A stretch of 64,000 bases of DNA from positions 1,332,783-1,396,782 of the forward strand of contig NW_006768778.1 of assembly GCF_000204055.1 (NCBI RefSeq). The letters run 5' to 3'. Positions 44,757-59,000 of the stretch are shown here, piece by piece; position 1 is the stretch's first letter; each line of letters opens with the position of its first letter. The notes under the pieces are model-generated. The model saw only the letters and a list, made by a program, of their open reading frames with translations. It did not search any database and was not told where the DNA came from. The stretch comes from Melampsora larici-populina 98AG31 (taxonomy: Eukaryota > Basidiomycota > Pucciniomycetes > Pucciniales > Melampsoraceae). Made by a program: the position numbers and the translations under genes.

Positions 44757-47700
44757 TCAAGATAACAAGAAACCTCTAATCGTAATCATAGGTTCAAGAT
44801 GAGTAACAATTTCTTTAGTTCTACCTACTCCCACTCCAACACCTCCAATCAATTTCTTACTACTCACTCCAACACCACCTTCTTCACTTTCATCACTGAA
44901 ATAATCAGTTTTATCATAAGCTTCTAATAAACCAGTTCCACTTCTAATAGGTAGATCATTTAATTTCACTTCAATTTCATCATCATCTTCATCTTCATCA
45001 AGTCCTTCATTTGTCATCCTTCTATTCCGATTTCGATTTTGATACTCTTGTGTAATCGTATGATTTGTTTCTGATCTTGTCATTCTCATTGCTTCTCCTG
45101 CATTACAAATTTCTTGTACTCTATTCAGATCTAATCCAATATCTCCAAATAATTCTAATACGTAACGTCTTGTTAATAATCTATATGGATAGTTGGCTAA
45201 AATCGTTAATGCTCTATGAAACAAAGCTGGATCTTGAAATGTTTGCCGATGTTTAAGTTTAATCCTATATTATCAAAAAAAAATCCAATCATAAACCAAA
45301 AATCAACTCAAAATCAACTTTTTGATTTATCTATCAATCCAATAACTTAACACTTTCAAAAAGAAAATCTACATACCTTGCAAGAGTTCTCGATGAATTA
45401 TTAGCCAAAAGATGATTACTCAAATTAGCAACAGCTACTAAAATCTGACGATGTAAAGTTGAATTGAATTCAGAGTAATGAATTAAATCGGGTAATGGTT
45501 TCTTTTTAAGTTTCCATGTCGGATTCACAATAAATTCATTTAATCTTTCAGGTACACAGATTCCGGTTAACGTTCCTAATGGTGTTTGAACGGATTTCCA
45601 ACCTGAATCACTTAATAATTCGGATCCTTCTAATGTCGATGAAATCAAACCTAGAATATAACAACATGTTCTACAAAACAAAATCATTCAAAAAGTATAG
45701 TCAGATTCCTTTGTCAAACCACCTTCAGTCTGAAATAGAAACTCAAGAAAACTAACCCTCGAACAGAAAATACATTACTAGTCTCAGCAATTCCAGCAAT
45801 CTCATCAATCACACCTTCAGGTTCCAGAAATGTTAAACCACCAGTAGATGATCCGATATTTCCAACCGCCCAAAGTGCTGTCTTTAACTCAGTGATCACT
45901 TCTAAATCGGTTTCTTCTAATCCATGTTTTCGAATCGTATCAAGAAATGTTTGGAAATGTCCCTTTGATCTTAAAAGTTCTCTTCCTTCTTCTGTCTTCA
46001 CAAGTTCACCGTAGAAGTGTGGCGGTGGTGTTCCATCCGCACTGGCTCTAAGGTCGAATAAAGTGTTATGGTACATGAGATTTCTACTCTAAAGAACAAT
46101 CGGAAATATCAATGAATTCTCTTACATTAGTTCTTCATCTTCTTCATCTCTTGTTCCATCCGCATTCAACACTTTGGACAAATACATCTCAAGCTGTATC
46201 ACATAGTCTCTATTACGCTCCTTTTAGTGGTACACAGAGTGTTTGAAAAGAGTTGGGTAGGTAAGATGTCATTACTCGGCAACACATTCGAAAGAAAAAA
46301 AACGTTGACTAACCCTATACCATTCATCCATCTCTCGTTCAGTCCAATCGATTTCCTTCAAATACTTTGCCCCAACCGAAGTAGAAAGAAATCTACAAAT
46401 AAATGAAACCATATCAACAAAGATTCACTTCTCACTTTATAAAACCAAAATCAAAGAAACCCCCCCAAAAAAAAGAAAAATCACACAAGAAAAATACAAA
46501 CCTTAATAATAAAGGAGCACCAACCTCACCCAAGTTTTCTAATGCAGGTCTCATATTCACCACAGTTTCCAAAACTTCAATCGAACCTGTACAAACTTCT
46601 TCTAAGATCTCGACTGCTAAACCACAAACTTCGGGTGAAGGATCATAAAGTTGAGTGATCAAAAGTTTAATTAACCATCCGATCCCTCCTGCATTATTAC
46701 TTAAATGATGACTTGAAGAAGATTGATTTAAATCCAAACGTGAAATTAATTTTTCTAAATGATGAGTTGAAAATAATCTAACATGTTTTACAGTAGAAGT
46801 AAGTGCTTTAGATAAAACTAATCTACAATGTCCATTACTATTTTTCTCAAAATTTCAAAAGTACAAAGAAAGAGGTCTTCTTCATTAGAAATTCCTTATT
46901 CAAAAAATCAAAGATCCAAAAAAATTGAAAAAATTTAGATTACTTACATTGAATAATCAATATTCTCAATCACTTCTTTCATCAAATCATCCCTACTTCT
47001 CATCTCACATAACGCATAGAATGACGTGAAAATCTTACATTTCTCCATAAGTCTATACGAATATATATTATTTTCATGAAAGTTCAATCAAACAAAATCT
47101 TAAGTTAGATCGCAAAACAAAGCACAAAAAATAAGATACTCGTATAGAAAGTTTATCTTAACTTGATTCCTTCTGGATATCGACTCAAAGTACCAAGCAT
47201 TTCAAAATACCCATGTGCCAATGTATCTTCAACCCGAGCTTGAGAAAACAAAGAATCGGCTTGTGAAGTCGTTCCAGAATGCTAGCAAAGATTAAATCGG
47301 CAAAAAAGAAAGAGATGATAAGAAACTTAAAATTCAAAGAAACCAAAACTGATGATGATAAATCCACATACCGGATCTAATTGTCTTAAGCCTAATCCGA
47401 TTTGATCCACCAACTTGTCTTCAGTTAAAAACCTAACACCAACCGAATCACTCAATAAAGTTTGAAGTGTAGAACAAGCCAATTTAGTATACTTTGAAGT
47501 ATGCTAAAAGAAAAACAACAAGTTTAGTAATGGTCTATGAAAGAAAGACCAAATCGAATCAATTCACTAACTTTAGTTCGTTTGATATAAGGATATCTTC
47601 CTTCAAATGGATGTAAAAACCCAAGTACTCGTTTCATAATCTTAGTACTTCTAGTCAATTCTTCTAATCGTTTAGGATTCATATAAAGTGTACCTTCCAT

Positions 47701-50700
47701 AAGTTCCAATAGTTTTTCAATATTCCATCGTGTATGATCTTTAGTGACAAGCACTTGTGTTTCAATTACCAATGCTCGGAAAGTAAAATCATCAATGTTG
47801 ATTAGATTGATTCGATGCCTAGGGTCAGTCCAATGCAGCAAACGAGGTGCTGGTGCTGGTTCTGTCCCATTATTACCACTCCCGCTTCCACCGCCACCGC
47901 CACCGCCACCAGACCCACTCGCAGCTCCAGAGGCTGTCGACGAACTTCCACCCGTGATCAAACTCAGGCCACTACTCAAGCCGCTCACCGAAGCGCTAGC
48001 TCCAATATTTGAAGCCAAACTACCCTTGACCGATACACTTTCTCCGAGACCGGTAGTGTTTCCACTCCCACTTCCTGCTCCAGCTGTAGAGCTTAAGGTC
48101 ACAGGAGTGAGCCCAAATGCACGAAATAGAGATATTTCGTCTACAAACGCAGAGTTGGAAGCTGAGCGATGTCGGCCTGAAAGGAATGGTGAAGCCAATC
48201 GTTGTTTGGTCCGATGTAGACTATCAACCTCTCGAAGTGCAGCTGTACCTGTAGACCGGTCTTCACGTAATTGAAATGATGCAGCTAGTTCAAAGAGTCT
48301 AGGTAATGATTGTATCCGAGTACCATAATGAAGAGGTAAGACTCGGTTGGACAAGTCTAAGATCTCAGCAATCAATAAAGAAGCTTTTTTTCTGACTTCT
48401 GAGGCTTTCTCCAATGAAGATTGAGCGGAACGTAAAGTTGAAGGAAGAATGTTTTCGGCAGGAGGTTTTGCTTCAGTAATTTCAATCAATGTTTCCAAAA
48501 GATTGACATCGAAAAAGACGAGAAGAATGACCGCAAGAAAATGTTCGACTAGTGTGGCCCGTTCGGAAACCTTTTCGGGCGCTTCTTTCGCAGGTTGCTG
48601 GGTATGACCTGGGTTGAATTGTTGACCAGGTTTTTGATAGTCTTGAAGTCCAATGACACAAAGTATGTTATGAGAGTCAATTAGAGCTGTCTAATAGATG
48701 ATAAGGTCATATGATAGAAACGGAAAACGTACAAGTCAATCGTTTACCAGCCATGAAAGTGCTATACCAAGTTGAAGTCTTAATTTGAAATATTTCAAAT
48801 AATGCACTAAGTAAAATAAGCTAAGAATTATAAAAAAGTATTAGTATTGACTACGAATGGGTTGATTCTTGATAACGCACCCGTCAAGAAGAAAGGAAAA
48901 TGTAGATCGGACGCACTCGAACACTATTTGAAGGTACTTTCAATGACTGTACGTACATCCGAAGTGAGTGTTTATTGTTTAAGCATAAAAACATTAAACC
49001 TAGAGTAGCAAAAGAAGTCAAATTTACTCATGTCAGAAACAGATTGGAACATATGACCTTGGTGAACAAGTGTGGAAGGTAATAAGAGGACAAACCAGTC
49101 CATGACTTCATTAAAAACACAATCAGACGAGCACTAGCCCGTACCCGTTCGTCATGCGCTTGTGAAGAAGCAGCTCCCGCCTCAGTGATTCCAGCCAACG
49201 CGATCTGGTTCAAGGATTCATCTCAGTCTAAAGTTCATCATCATCAACACAAAGAGTTTTAATCCAACAAGATATTAAATCTCACCTCAAAATCCACACC
49301 AGGTCTAAGATATTGACGAAACATTGGACGATCGACCATTGCCATGATTGTTGCAGCAAGATAAGGTGCTAAATCACTAGAACCGATCCCTCCATCGGTT
49401 AAGCTGCTCATCAAAACTTTGATACCATCTGATTCAGCTAATAGACCAAAATCGCGAACCACTGAAGCGAGAATTGAAAAGGAAATGGATTGTGATCAAT
49501 AACTTTCGATGGTATAGATGTAACTAATAGTTTGACTCACTCAATTCGCCTAATGTCTCAATGGCTAACTGCCGAAGTTTTTCTTCAGAAGTTTCTGCTA
49601 TTGCTACTATTGCTCGAACCAAGCCAGTGGTCATGAAAGTTTGACAATTTTTATCCATCATGGAACGTATAAAGACAAGAGCTTGTTGTTTTTCTACTTC
49701 ATGTCTATTATCCCTGGATAAAGATCTAAAACGAAAACAATGGTAAACCAATATAAACTTTGATTAAATGATCGAGTTTTAAGAAGAAGTTTCTTGCGGA
49801 TCTTCTTACTTGATTAGAAAAAGTTCTACTCTCATTTCACGTAAATGATAAATATCATCTTGTGTATGGATCGAATATCGTAAGAGTCTATATGCTTCTG
49901 CACGAAGTTCGGTAGGATGAGAATCGGCCAACGAATTCAATGCACTATTTCCACATGATATCGTAAGCAAAAAAATCCCGAAAATTAAAAGATCAAAAAA
50001 GTCAATCAATATCAAATTTCAAGTTAAAAGATCAGAAAGGCTTGTGAAATTGAAATTGATTGAAAAAGAGAATAAGACAAACACCTTAAGAAATTCAAAA
50101 CAATCAAACTCCATAAAATCCCAATATGTTTTCAAAATCCCAGATAATTTTCGTATCATTCTTGAATCATTTTGATTAGATGATTTAATCTCATTAAGGA
50201 TGTTTTCAATTTCATTTTTTGCATTTTCTTTATCTTCTAAATGATTTTAAAATTCAATTCATTGTTGAAATACACTTTTAGCCAAACTCTTATTTTCAAA
50301 AACAAAACATCACGTCAATCAATCAAATTTGCTTACCATTTGATGGTACGAAAACAACTGAATCTTGAGTTGGAAGAGATTTCATGGTTGGATTGGGTCC
50401 ATGTGTGTTACCCGCATTCACTGTAGCATGAGTCGTATTCTGTAATCGCCTTCTTCCTTTCCGAGGTGATCCAGCTAAATGATGTCATACAACAAAATCA
50501 ATGATGAATTTATATTTAACAAATGAAATGATTTTCAAATTCTGACCTGTAAGAGCTTCTAGTGCTTCGATTTCTCGTACCAGTATCTTTACATTTCGAT
50601 TAGCAAGATCAAGTTCAGCTTCAACAGATGCTTGTAATTGACTTGGACCAGTTCCAGCTCCACCAGTAGTATTCGAAGAAGAAGGATCAAACGCTTGACG

Positions 50701-51006
50701 TTTATTAGTTGTTCCAAGAGTCCCAGTTGAAGCAATCAAACCTTGACCAGCACCAACTTGATGAAGTAAATTTTCTGCACCACGTTGGATGGCTTCTGCA
50801 CGTTCCAATCTAACTCTTAAGATTTGAAGTTGTTCTTTTGCCGTTTCTTTTGATGGTGTGGTGATACCTGTTATAGATTGTTGAATGTAAGAAGGTGGAC
50901 CTGAAGGTGTTGTTAGTTGATCTGTTGAGTTTGAGTCGAGGTTTGACCCATTCAGATTGGTAGTGATCATAGTAGTTAAATGTGGTAGTAAATGAGGTCT
51001 TTCCAT
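44757..51006 (-). CDS. TORC2 subunit Rictor (Ste20/Tsc11/Avo3)
   Basis: A minus-strand gene with many short introns. It starts at the ATG at 51006 and stops at 44757. Joined 5' exons are 51006-50547, 50474-50337, 50236-50083, 49944-49810, 49725-49541, 49461-49286 and 49204 onward. The N-terminus has an HR1-like coiled coil (KETAKEQLQILRVRLERAEA). The Rictor N-terminal helical repeats follow: RAEAYRLLRYSIHTQDDIYH, SLSRDNRHEVEKQQALVFIR, LMSSLTDGGIGSSDLAPYLA. The middle exon (47524-48498 plus flanks) carries a Ser/Gly-rich low-complexity insert. The C-terminal part has the Rictor V domain, ELKTALWAVGNIGSSTGGL (exon about 45714-46076), and HRALTILANYPYRLLTRRYV. The tail is acidic. Rictor scaffolds TORC2 at the plasma membrane and controls AGC kinases and actin. 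Exon boundaries between 49000 and 44760 were not all fixed. Confidence 0.92.
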
Positions 51007-53050
51007 GAAATTTGATTTATTTTCAACTCCAACCCGATGTTCTCTGATGGTTCTGTTCTGATAGGTCTGTTCCGATGGTTCTATTTGATTGATGAGTCTG
51101 ATGAACCTGATAGGTGGGTGGTGAGTGGTGAGTTGATGGTGATGGCGATGACAATGGTGTGAGAGTGTTCAGTGAAGAAATCGATTGGATGCTGTGCTTA
51201 ATTTCAACTTGGATTTAGTGTTAAGTATCTTAAGTGATTCGACAATGACATCCTTTCAAGTTCCATCAAAACAACACTATCGCGCTCACCTTTGCTTTTG
51301 TGTCTCTCACTTGTTGTTAAGCAGGATATCACGGCAGGGTTAATAACATATCCTGTTGAAGCATACGAACTTTGACCTCTCTGGCACTTGCCCAAGCCTC
51401 AAACACTCTTCATGACGCGGCTGAATAAACAACAAATGACCTTGCTACCCAAATAGATTTTGCAGGGGTTAAGCTAGAGAGTTTTCACAAAAGGAGTTCA
51501 TATCCATTTAACAAGATAAAAACCAATTATATATTCCTTATCGAACCATGTTTGGATCTCGGACTTCAAGTTGAATGAATCCATTGAAAGGTTTTCATCA
51601 ACATATATCTCTTGTTGATTTATCATCCTGCTATCTGAAGGTCTCACATATCAAAGAAAGGGAAAATATTCCAACAAAATACGTATCTTGAAAAGGTGGG
51701 ACTCCGTCTCCCTTTGTCAGAGTTGATCAAATTCTACGCAAGCTTCTCCACCAAAGTAAGGTGTGGCTTAAACTTGATTATAATTTGATAACCCCTCATG
51801 TCAAGTGACTTACTCAAATGCTGTTTAAACTCTCTTGAACTTTCAGGAATTAGAGATATAGGAAGACCTTTGACATAAACTTTCAATCATTTTGAAAACT
51901 CTGAAGATGTAAAATTAAATGAATGCGAATGTGTTGTTTGGGTTATGACTCTCTCTCTTTTTCTCTCTTAGCTCACAAAGCAAACATTGTGCTTTGTTTT
52001 TCAATTCTAATGATTATCAAGGGTGATCAGGGATATGAGTGAATGGTATTTTTATAGAGGCAAAAATTTTAGACTGATAGGATGATGATGCTCACAAGTG
52101 AAGCAGTGAATGATATCTTGTTAGACATTGGGAGTTAGAAGTGGAGGATGATGAATGAAGACAATTTGGAGAAAGTGATGAGCTTTTATACAATTTTTTT
52201 TCCCTCCAGTGTGTTTGAGAATGGCAAAAGTTTGGCAAGATGAATTGTTCCTGTTGAGCTCATCACTATATCGAATAACGCAGACCTAAATACCAGCTAA
52301 GATAACAGACTTGAAGAATATTGATCACACAATCAAAGCCTTGAGGTTTATTCTGGATCGACTAAACTCATATCATTACTTACACCCGCTACGAAACCCT
52401 TGATGATGTTTTCAAAAATACTGACTCTGCTTTATATCACGCACATCCTGCCGTTGGCTCAAAAAGAGTCGCGTTGGCTCGGAAGGAATTCCAAACTGAT
52501 TTTAAAAAAATTGGGTATTTCCAATGCTCACTTCACTCATGAGCTTATCAAGTCCTTTGGCCAAACACCACCACGGTCAAAGAACATGGACCACTCAAGT
52601 CACTGGGATCTCAGATCCAACTGTGAACCATTCATCAACTTCCAAGGTCTACCTCCTTTCTCGTGTTTGCTGAGCCATTGAAAGGTCTGTCACCATAGTT
52701 CAACAGTATGTGCTATTGAAGGAATTTTTCTACCCGCACGTCGTCTCATTAATCGTTCTTGGCATTCGATTGGAGGATCCAAGTCAAATCAGGATCCTTT
52801 TGTTTTTGCAAGTTGAGAAAATCAATAAGGATCCGAAACCGATCTGACCCGTGATTCACCTCGGTCCTGCCTGATCCGAGTACATCCCGAGCACATCCTA
52901 TCCGCTATACGGGTCACTCTCGAAACCCGAAGAGAAATGAAAACCCTCGAGTCGCGTTGTGTTAAACCTACCTCGCGTCTGAGACAGAATCATCTCAACT
53001 GAATTTTTCCAGCTTCTCCAAAATTATCTACATACCTTTACACCAAAACA
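51007..53050. other. Gene-free stretch between divergent genes
   Basis: Both ends are 5' flanks (Rictor to the left, the 561-residue protein to the right). No gene or repeat was recognised in the middle. CTCTCTCTTTTTCTCTCT pyrimidine tracts lie at 51950-51970. Confidence 0.45.
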
Positions 53051-55064
53051 ATGAATTATCATAAATTCAAAGAAAATCGAAGTCATGTTCCGATTATGGA
53101 GATGCCAATCAATTGGACCAATTTTTTAGATGGAGTAGATGATGCAGAATGTAAGAAAGCGTTTTTTAAATTAATCTTATAACTTTTTGAAACACCCTAC
53201 TAATTGAATATCGTTTTGGAAATTAGTTGAATCTTTTATTGGATTAGTTGATCATTTCACTGGTCGTAATATGATCCCACGTCCGTAAGTTTAAGAAAGT
53301 CATTATATTGGATTACAGATGTTCAAGACAAGATTGTTGAAGTCTTTCGAATCTGGTTTTTTGTTTAGGAAACAAATCCTACAATTGATTGCCATCATCA
53401 TCGATCCTGTTCGATGTTTACCTACCCCACCACGTTCTTCAAATCATCAAATCGATCCACTTACAGTAACACCGATTGCTTTAAATGCTTTTGCTTATCT
53501 TGCTTCACTTATAAGAGTGGCTGGATCAGATTCGATTCTAAGATGTCTTCCAGGTTATGATTTAGATTCAGAAGTCATAATAGATATTGAAAACGATACA
53601 AGGATTCCTAATCCTAGACATACTACAACAGAAGAGATTTCATTCACAGGTGAAACTGAGTCACCTTTACTTTTAATCGTGGTTCAAATCCTCAAGGAAA
53701 GAAATCTTTGGAGTTTATTATTTAATATTGAATCTTTATCTGAAAGTTCTTTAAAAACTATAGATAATCTAAAGCTTGATGTTAAGATTTCTTCTGGTGC
53801 TTGGGATTTATTAGGTTTATTAACTTTAGCTTGGGAACTTGATTATAAACTTGATTATAAACTGGATCAAAAACTTGATATTTCAGATATAAAACCACTT
53901 GAACTAAATAACAGTGATCACTATAATATGCTATCATACTCTCCTCATCTTTTACGTCAATTTACTAAAGGACCTGGTGGCAGCCGAACCATCGATAGTC
54001 AGTTACTCAAAATCATCTTTTATCCCTTTTCACCTTCTGGCGCTTCTGGAAGTTGTGTTTGGGGAAATGTTGTCAACAACCTGGAAGAGGCCAGGAAGGT
54101 GTCAATTCGGCTATTAGGACTGGTGAGTACTAGAAATTCATCAGCCTTTTATACTGAGGTTCATACTGAATTTGTTTTTCGATTTACTTCTTGGGATTAG
54201 CTTCAAGATCTTGATGCTGCTGGTAAACTAGATCAGGGAAGCTTAATTCAAGAAATGAGCAGTCATATGATGACCATCTCCGATTCACCTACACTTCAAA
54301 CTTTCATCAACGTAAGTTTTCTGAATTCCATACCAAGTCAAATGGTGAATATAATCTGATTGTGTCTTTTGATCTTGACTTCACTGCGACTTCTTTACCA
54401 GCGTTTACCGGCACATCACCCGAAATTCAATGCTAATCTAACATTAGCATTCTTTTTATCAATCACCCGATCAAAACCTATTTCCAAGACCGGTCTCACA
54501 CGTACCGATTCACAAAGTAGTCTTTCATCTCGAGGTGGTGCTTCATCCGGAGGTTTTTCAAGTTCATCAAGTTTAAGACGTAACACATCTCAAGCTCGAC
54601 TTACCTTTGCAACCGAGAGTTCACAGACTTCAAAGTTATTTGATTTTCCTTCATTAGACTATCTTGCTTCTCAAGTATTTGGTAGAATGCCAATGGAAAT
54701 GGTAGCCATGGAAAAATCAAATGTGAAATATAATGGAATCTCAAAAAAGAAGTTTGCAGAAGTTGAAATAAGATACAGAACGGTTTTACTATCACTTTTG
54801 TCTTACGTCAGATCTGTGTTCTCAATATCATCATCATCAAATTCAAAGGACGATCAAGTTGATGAAGAAAATGAATGGAAGAAATCAATTAAAGATGGAA
54901 AAGTTTGGAAAGCCTTGATGGAAGCTCATGTGACGATCTTAACACTTGAAGGGTCTTGTTTAGGTGGAAATCGAGAAGATTGGAATGAAGATGTGAGAAA
55001 AGAATTAAATTTATGTAGGAAAAGGTTTGAGAGGTGTTTAGAAACGCTTAATTTAAATGCTTAA
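53051..55064 (+). CDS. Conserved-looking protein of unknown function, 561 residues
   Basis: Five exons: 53051-53150, 53227-53284, 53369-54122, 54201-54311 and 54402-55064. All are joined by canonical introns in matching phases, which is strong evidence for a real gene. I do not recognise the family. The protein is mostly helical and Leu/Ser-rich. Notable stretches are FIGLVDHFTGRNMIPRP, IDPVRCLPTPPRSS, LTVTPIALNAFAYLASLIRV, a short repeat LDYKLDYKLDQKLD, and a Ser-rich segment before a charged C-terminal helix. There is no signal peptide or clear membrane span. The pattern would fit an armadillo-like scaffold, but that is a guess. It sits between Rictor (divergent) and an ABC transporter (convergent). 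Confidence 0.8.
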
Positions 55065-56048
55065 TTTCACTGAATGGAACATCTTATGCTGTATATTAAT
55101 TTTGTAACTCTTTGTTTTCATTTGTATGTGTCCTTTGTTTTGTTTAGTCATGAAGGTTTTGAATAACATGTTGTGATGAAGTGAAAAATGAGCAAAGTGA
55201 TGACTCACTTAAACTCTAAGCCTGACCAGGTGCTTAATATCAAGACACTGAGTCCATCCTTTTTTGAAACAACTGAGAAGACTTTTTACATCACACTTGA
55301 GCTGGACTAACAGGTAGATCATTTCTTGGTGATCAATTACAACCATGTCCTCTTCCTGAATAATCCAATGGGTTCATCTTCAAACACTTCACAAAGATCT
55401 GGTTTTCTCTTCTAGCCAAACATAGCACTATATATCATCATTTATATCAAAGCAGTGACTAAGAAAGAAAGTGACTTCACCAGTTTTGTCCATTCATTAC
55501 TTTTGATCACGTTTCAAATGTACAATTCAAGTTTATAGATCTCCAACTCACAGGACAAATTCAAAATCATTGATAACTTTGAAAAGAGATGATTGAAGGA
55601 GCTGATCAAGAAAGGATATATTCCTAGTACATACCAAGAAGTCACAGCTTCAGCCAAAGTGATGAGATGTCTATGTATGAATTGACTGTCTACTCGTCAT
55701 TCATATATATATATATATGTCACTCAACTTTTATTACTAAGACATAACTTGTCTAAATCATTCTTCAATAATGTTTTTATTAAGTCTGGGATGAGGGTTA
55801 AGTACAAAATTATTAAGGATTGGTAACTTTAAAGAAAAAAAGTGTATTCTTGGGCTTTTTGCTACTGCGAATCTTGAAAAATTTATACAGTCACACATTA
55901 TTAAAGTTTTTGTTTACAAGTATGAGGAGAGAAAGATATGATGAAAGCCTCATCCTTGACTCTTCTAGATTGAGAATTCCACCTTCGAAAGCTAAAGAGA
56001 GTCCAACTTTTTTTTGTAAATCAAAAACGATTAAACCGATGTTTGATG
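55065..56048. other. Convergent intergenic region
   Basis: It lies between the 3' ends of the 561-residue protein gene and the ABC transporter gene. It contains an (AT)n tract (ATATATATATATAT at about 55704). The 87-codon plus-strand frame at 55820-56083 overlaps the last exon of the ABC gene in antisense and is not supported. Confidence 0.5.
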
Positions 56049-59000
56049 TTAGGCTTCATTTGAAATCTCATTCTCAATTGTAGTTTGAGCTTGACCTTCA
56101 GCTCTTTAAAAGTCAAAAACATTCACTTATCATTCCCATATCAAGACTCAAAGTTAGAAAAAAGAACATGCAAAAGAATCTCAACTTACCTAATTTGTTT
56201 AGCCCAAAGTTCTGAATAAATCCCTTTTTGTTTCAATAAATCTGAATGACTACCTCTTTCAGCAATCTTTCCTTTATGCATCACCAGGATTAAATCAGAA
56301 TTAACAATAGTCGAAAGTCGATGTGCGATTGCAACTGTTGTACGATTCTTTCCAAGTTTTTGTAATGCTAATTGGATTTCTCGTTCGGTGGTTGTGTCAA
56401 GTGCAGATGTGGCTTCATCCTGATGAGAAGAAAAAAAACAGAATATAAGTCAATGTACTAGTTAGTCTTCTTGGCTTTCGGTATCGTCCAAAGCACAAGC
56501 CCATAAGCATCGATCAGCTTGAAAAACTTACCAAGAGGATAACTGGTGGATTCCGAATCATCACCCGGCTTTCATCATTATGAAAAGAAATTGACATGAG
56601 TTTCCTTTTCTGTTGGCGTTCATGATAGATGATTGGATTTGTCTCACGCAATGGCAACTCGCTGTTTTTCTCCTCCTGACAGTCTCACGCCTCGTTCACC
56701 TACTCGAGTTTCATAACCTTCCGGGAAAGACCTAAACCAGATTACGCACAGAACTCTAAATAACTGAGACCTGATTTCAAAAGAAGCAAAGACAAACATT
56801 ATGCGCTGATGAATCTGAGCCGCTGTGGCAGCTTCGATCACGTCTTCCATGGTTGGTCCGTCTGGTTTCATTCCGATGGCACCATAACCAATGTTATATC
56901 TGGTTTGGTATCGTTAAAAGACAGGGACGCAAGTTAGTGTTGAAGCATCTCTCCATGTGGATAGCACCGGAAAGCGCAGACCTGATGGTGTCGTTGAACA
57001 GAGCGGCATCTTGTGGCACACTGCCAATCTGGTTTCGATAACTCGATAGTGTCAACTTTCGGATATCGGTACCATCGAGAAGAATGGATCCACTAGTAGG
57101 GTCGTAAAACCTGAATAGTAACCTGAGTAACGTTGATTTACCACTTCCACTTTCGCCCACTAATGCCACAGAGGAACCTGGTGGGACTGTGAAACTAATG
57201 TCCTCGAGCGCAGTAGATGCCCCGTCGTAAGAGAATCCCACGCGATCAAATACGATCTCACCCTTAGCTCCCAAAATCGTCATCGCGTCGGGAGCATCTT
57301 CAATTTCTTTCGGTTCAGCTAAAAGCTTCATCAGATTGTCCGTATCTGTTTTGTTCGGTGCAAGCAATCAAAGACTGAGTATCCAAGTGGGCTGCGCATG
57401 TTTGAAATTATAAATTGATACTTGGAAGGCGAGGACTAACCAGTCAAATTCTGTTGAATTACTCGATAAAGAGTTCCTAATTGGTTCAAGGGCGCAACTA
57501 GTTGCGCAAGATACTGTTGATGTATAGCGGTCAAGTTAAGATGATGCCATCAGATGAAGCAGATGAGGCAGCTTTAGAGCATTGCGAAGTTATCTTACGA
57601 ACCGTAACAAATAAAACAAAGTCTCCGACCGTCTTCTCCCCAATGCTGACTTCAAAAGCAACAGTAAAACACCCAACCAGAAGCGCGACAGCAATGATTG
57701 CGTTCTGGGACCGGAAAATGATAGAGCATTTTTCGTACAACTTTAGCAAGCTGATGAATGCCTTACAACATGAAACAAGATGACTCACTTGGACCATATT
57801 TAGCAAATAGAGCGAAGATGTGACTAGAAATTCTGAGCGTTGATAATCAATGGTCGCCTCCAGGTAACGCGTAGTCTCAAAAGTCTTGGTATTGAACCAT
57901 GCGATAGTTTCCTGTACGTATTGAGATTTGAACAAACTGATAGGTATAACGACGTTTTGTGAAACCATATCGGACGTAATCGGATTGGCGGCTTACCCAG
58001 TTCAACAGAGAGTCACCTTGGATTCCACGGGTGTATTTATCTGATCATCCAAACCTAGCCATCAGACAGAGCATGATAATCTCGCGAGCAATCTAGTGAA
58101 GTACGCACCTTTGTCTACCATTTCTCTTCGAATAGTTGTCCTCCACTGTGTGAGTATTACAGAGGCGGTCACGTATCTTTGAGATGAGGAAAATATGTCA
58201 AGATTCAAGGATCAAAAAAATGTAAGGAAGATGAGCTAACGCAATCATCACCAGCAAGATAGTGGTGGCCAAGATAACATCAAATCGAAATGCAATGATT
58301 CCAACAGCAATGACGATATCCAAGAAGATCGGGACCTAAGTGAAAACCATCTGGTAAGTGACTCTGAACATGAAGACAAATACTACAAGCTTATATCAAA
58401 TGCACTGACCAGACTAAAGAGGAGTAATTGAAAGAACTGATTAATAGCGGAGCCACGATCGAGGATCCTGAGAACCTCGGCCGTTTTGCGCCGAGTGTGA
58501 TATGATAGCGAAAGGTCGAGAAGATGCTGTGCAGATCGCAGAGTTATGTGAATGGGATATTCACTCGAGAGACAAAAAGTGTGCTGGTTGAACTTACCTT
58601 GAAAGATAACATGGACATCGCGCGATCTGAATACTATTCCGATGACAAATGAACGAGTAGGTGTCAACTTTATGCAAAAAGTAGTCAAACTTAATGAGAC
58701 CCACCTGGGCTACCGGTATCCATAAATTTTGTTGGATCACTGAGACAATTCCACCTGAACCTTGTAAGAAACGTAGACCGATATAAAGCCCTAGGTGTAG
58801 CCAGGGCCAAGCTCCTGATGTAAGATCTTCGACTGCCTGACCAAGTGTCATGGGAACAAGTAAGTTGACACCGCGCCCTACGAGTAGGCAGAGGAGACAA
58901 AGTAGTGCCACAAGCTGAAGGGTTAAAGATTGTTTGGGCCATAGGTAAGGAAATAAGATCTTGACTCGGTGTAACATCTTGAGAACTCCCGTTGGTTTTG

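Noticed and set aside
47744..48274. 176-codon plus-strand Pro-rich frame
   Set aside because: It is the antisense of the Gly/Ser-rich Rictor exon. The Pro runs are the complement of Gly codons.
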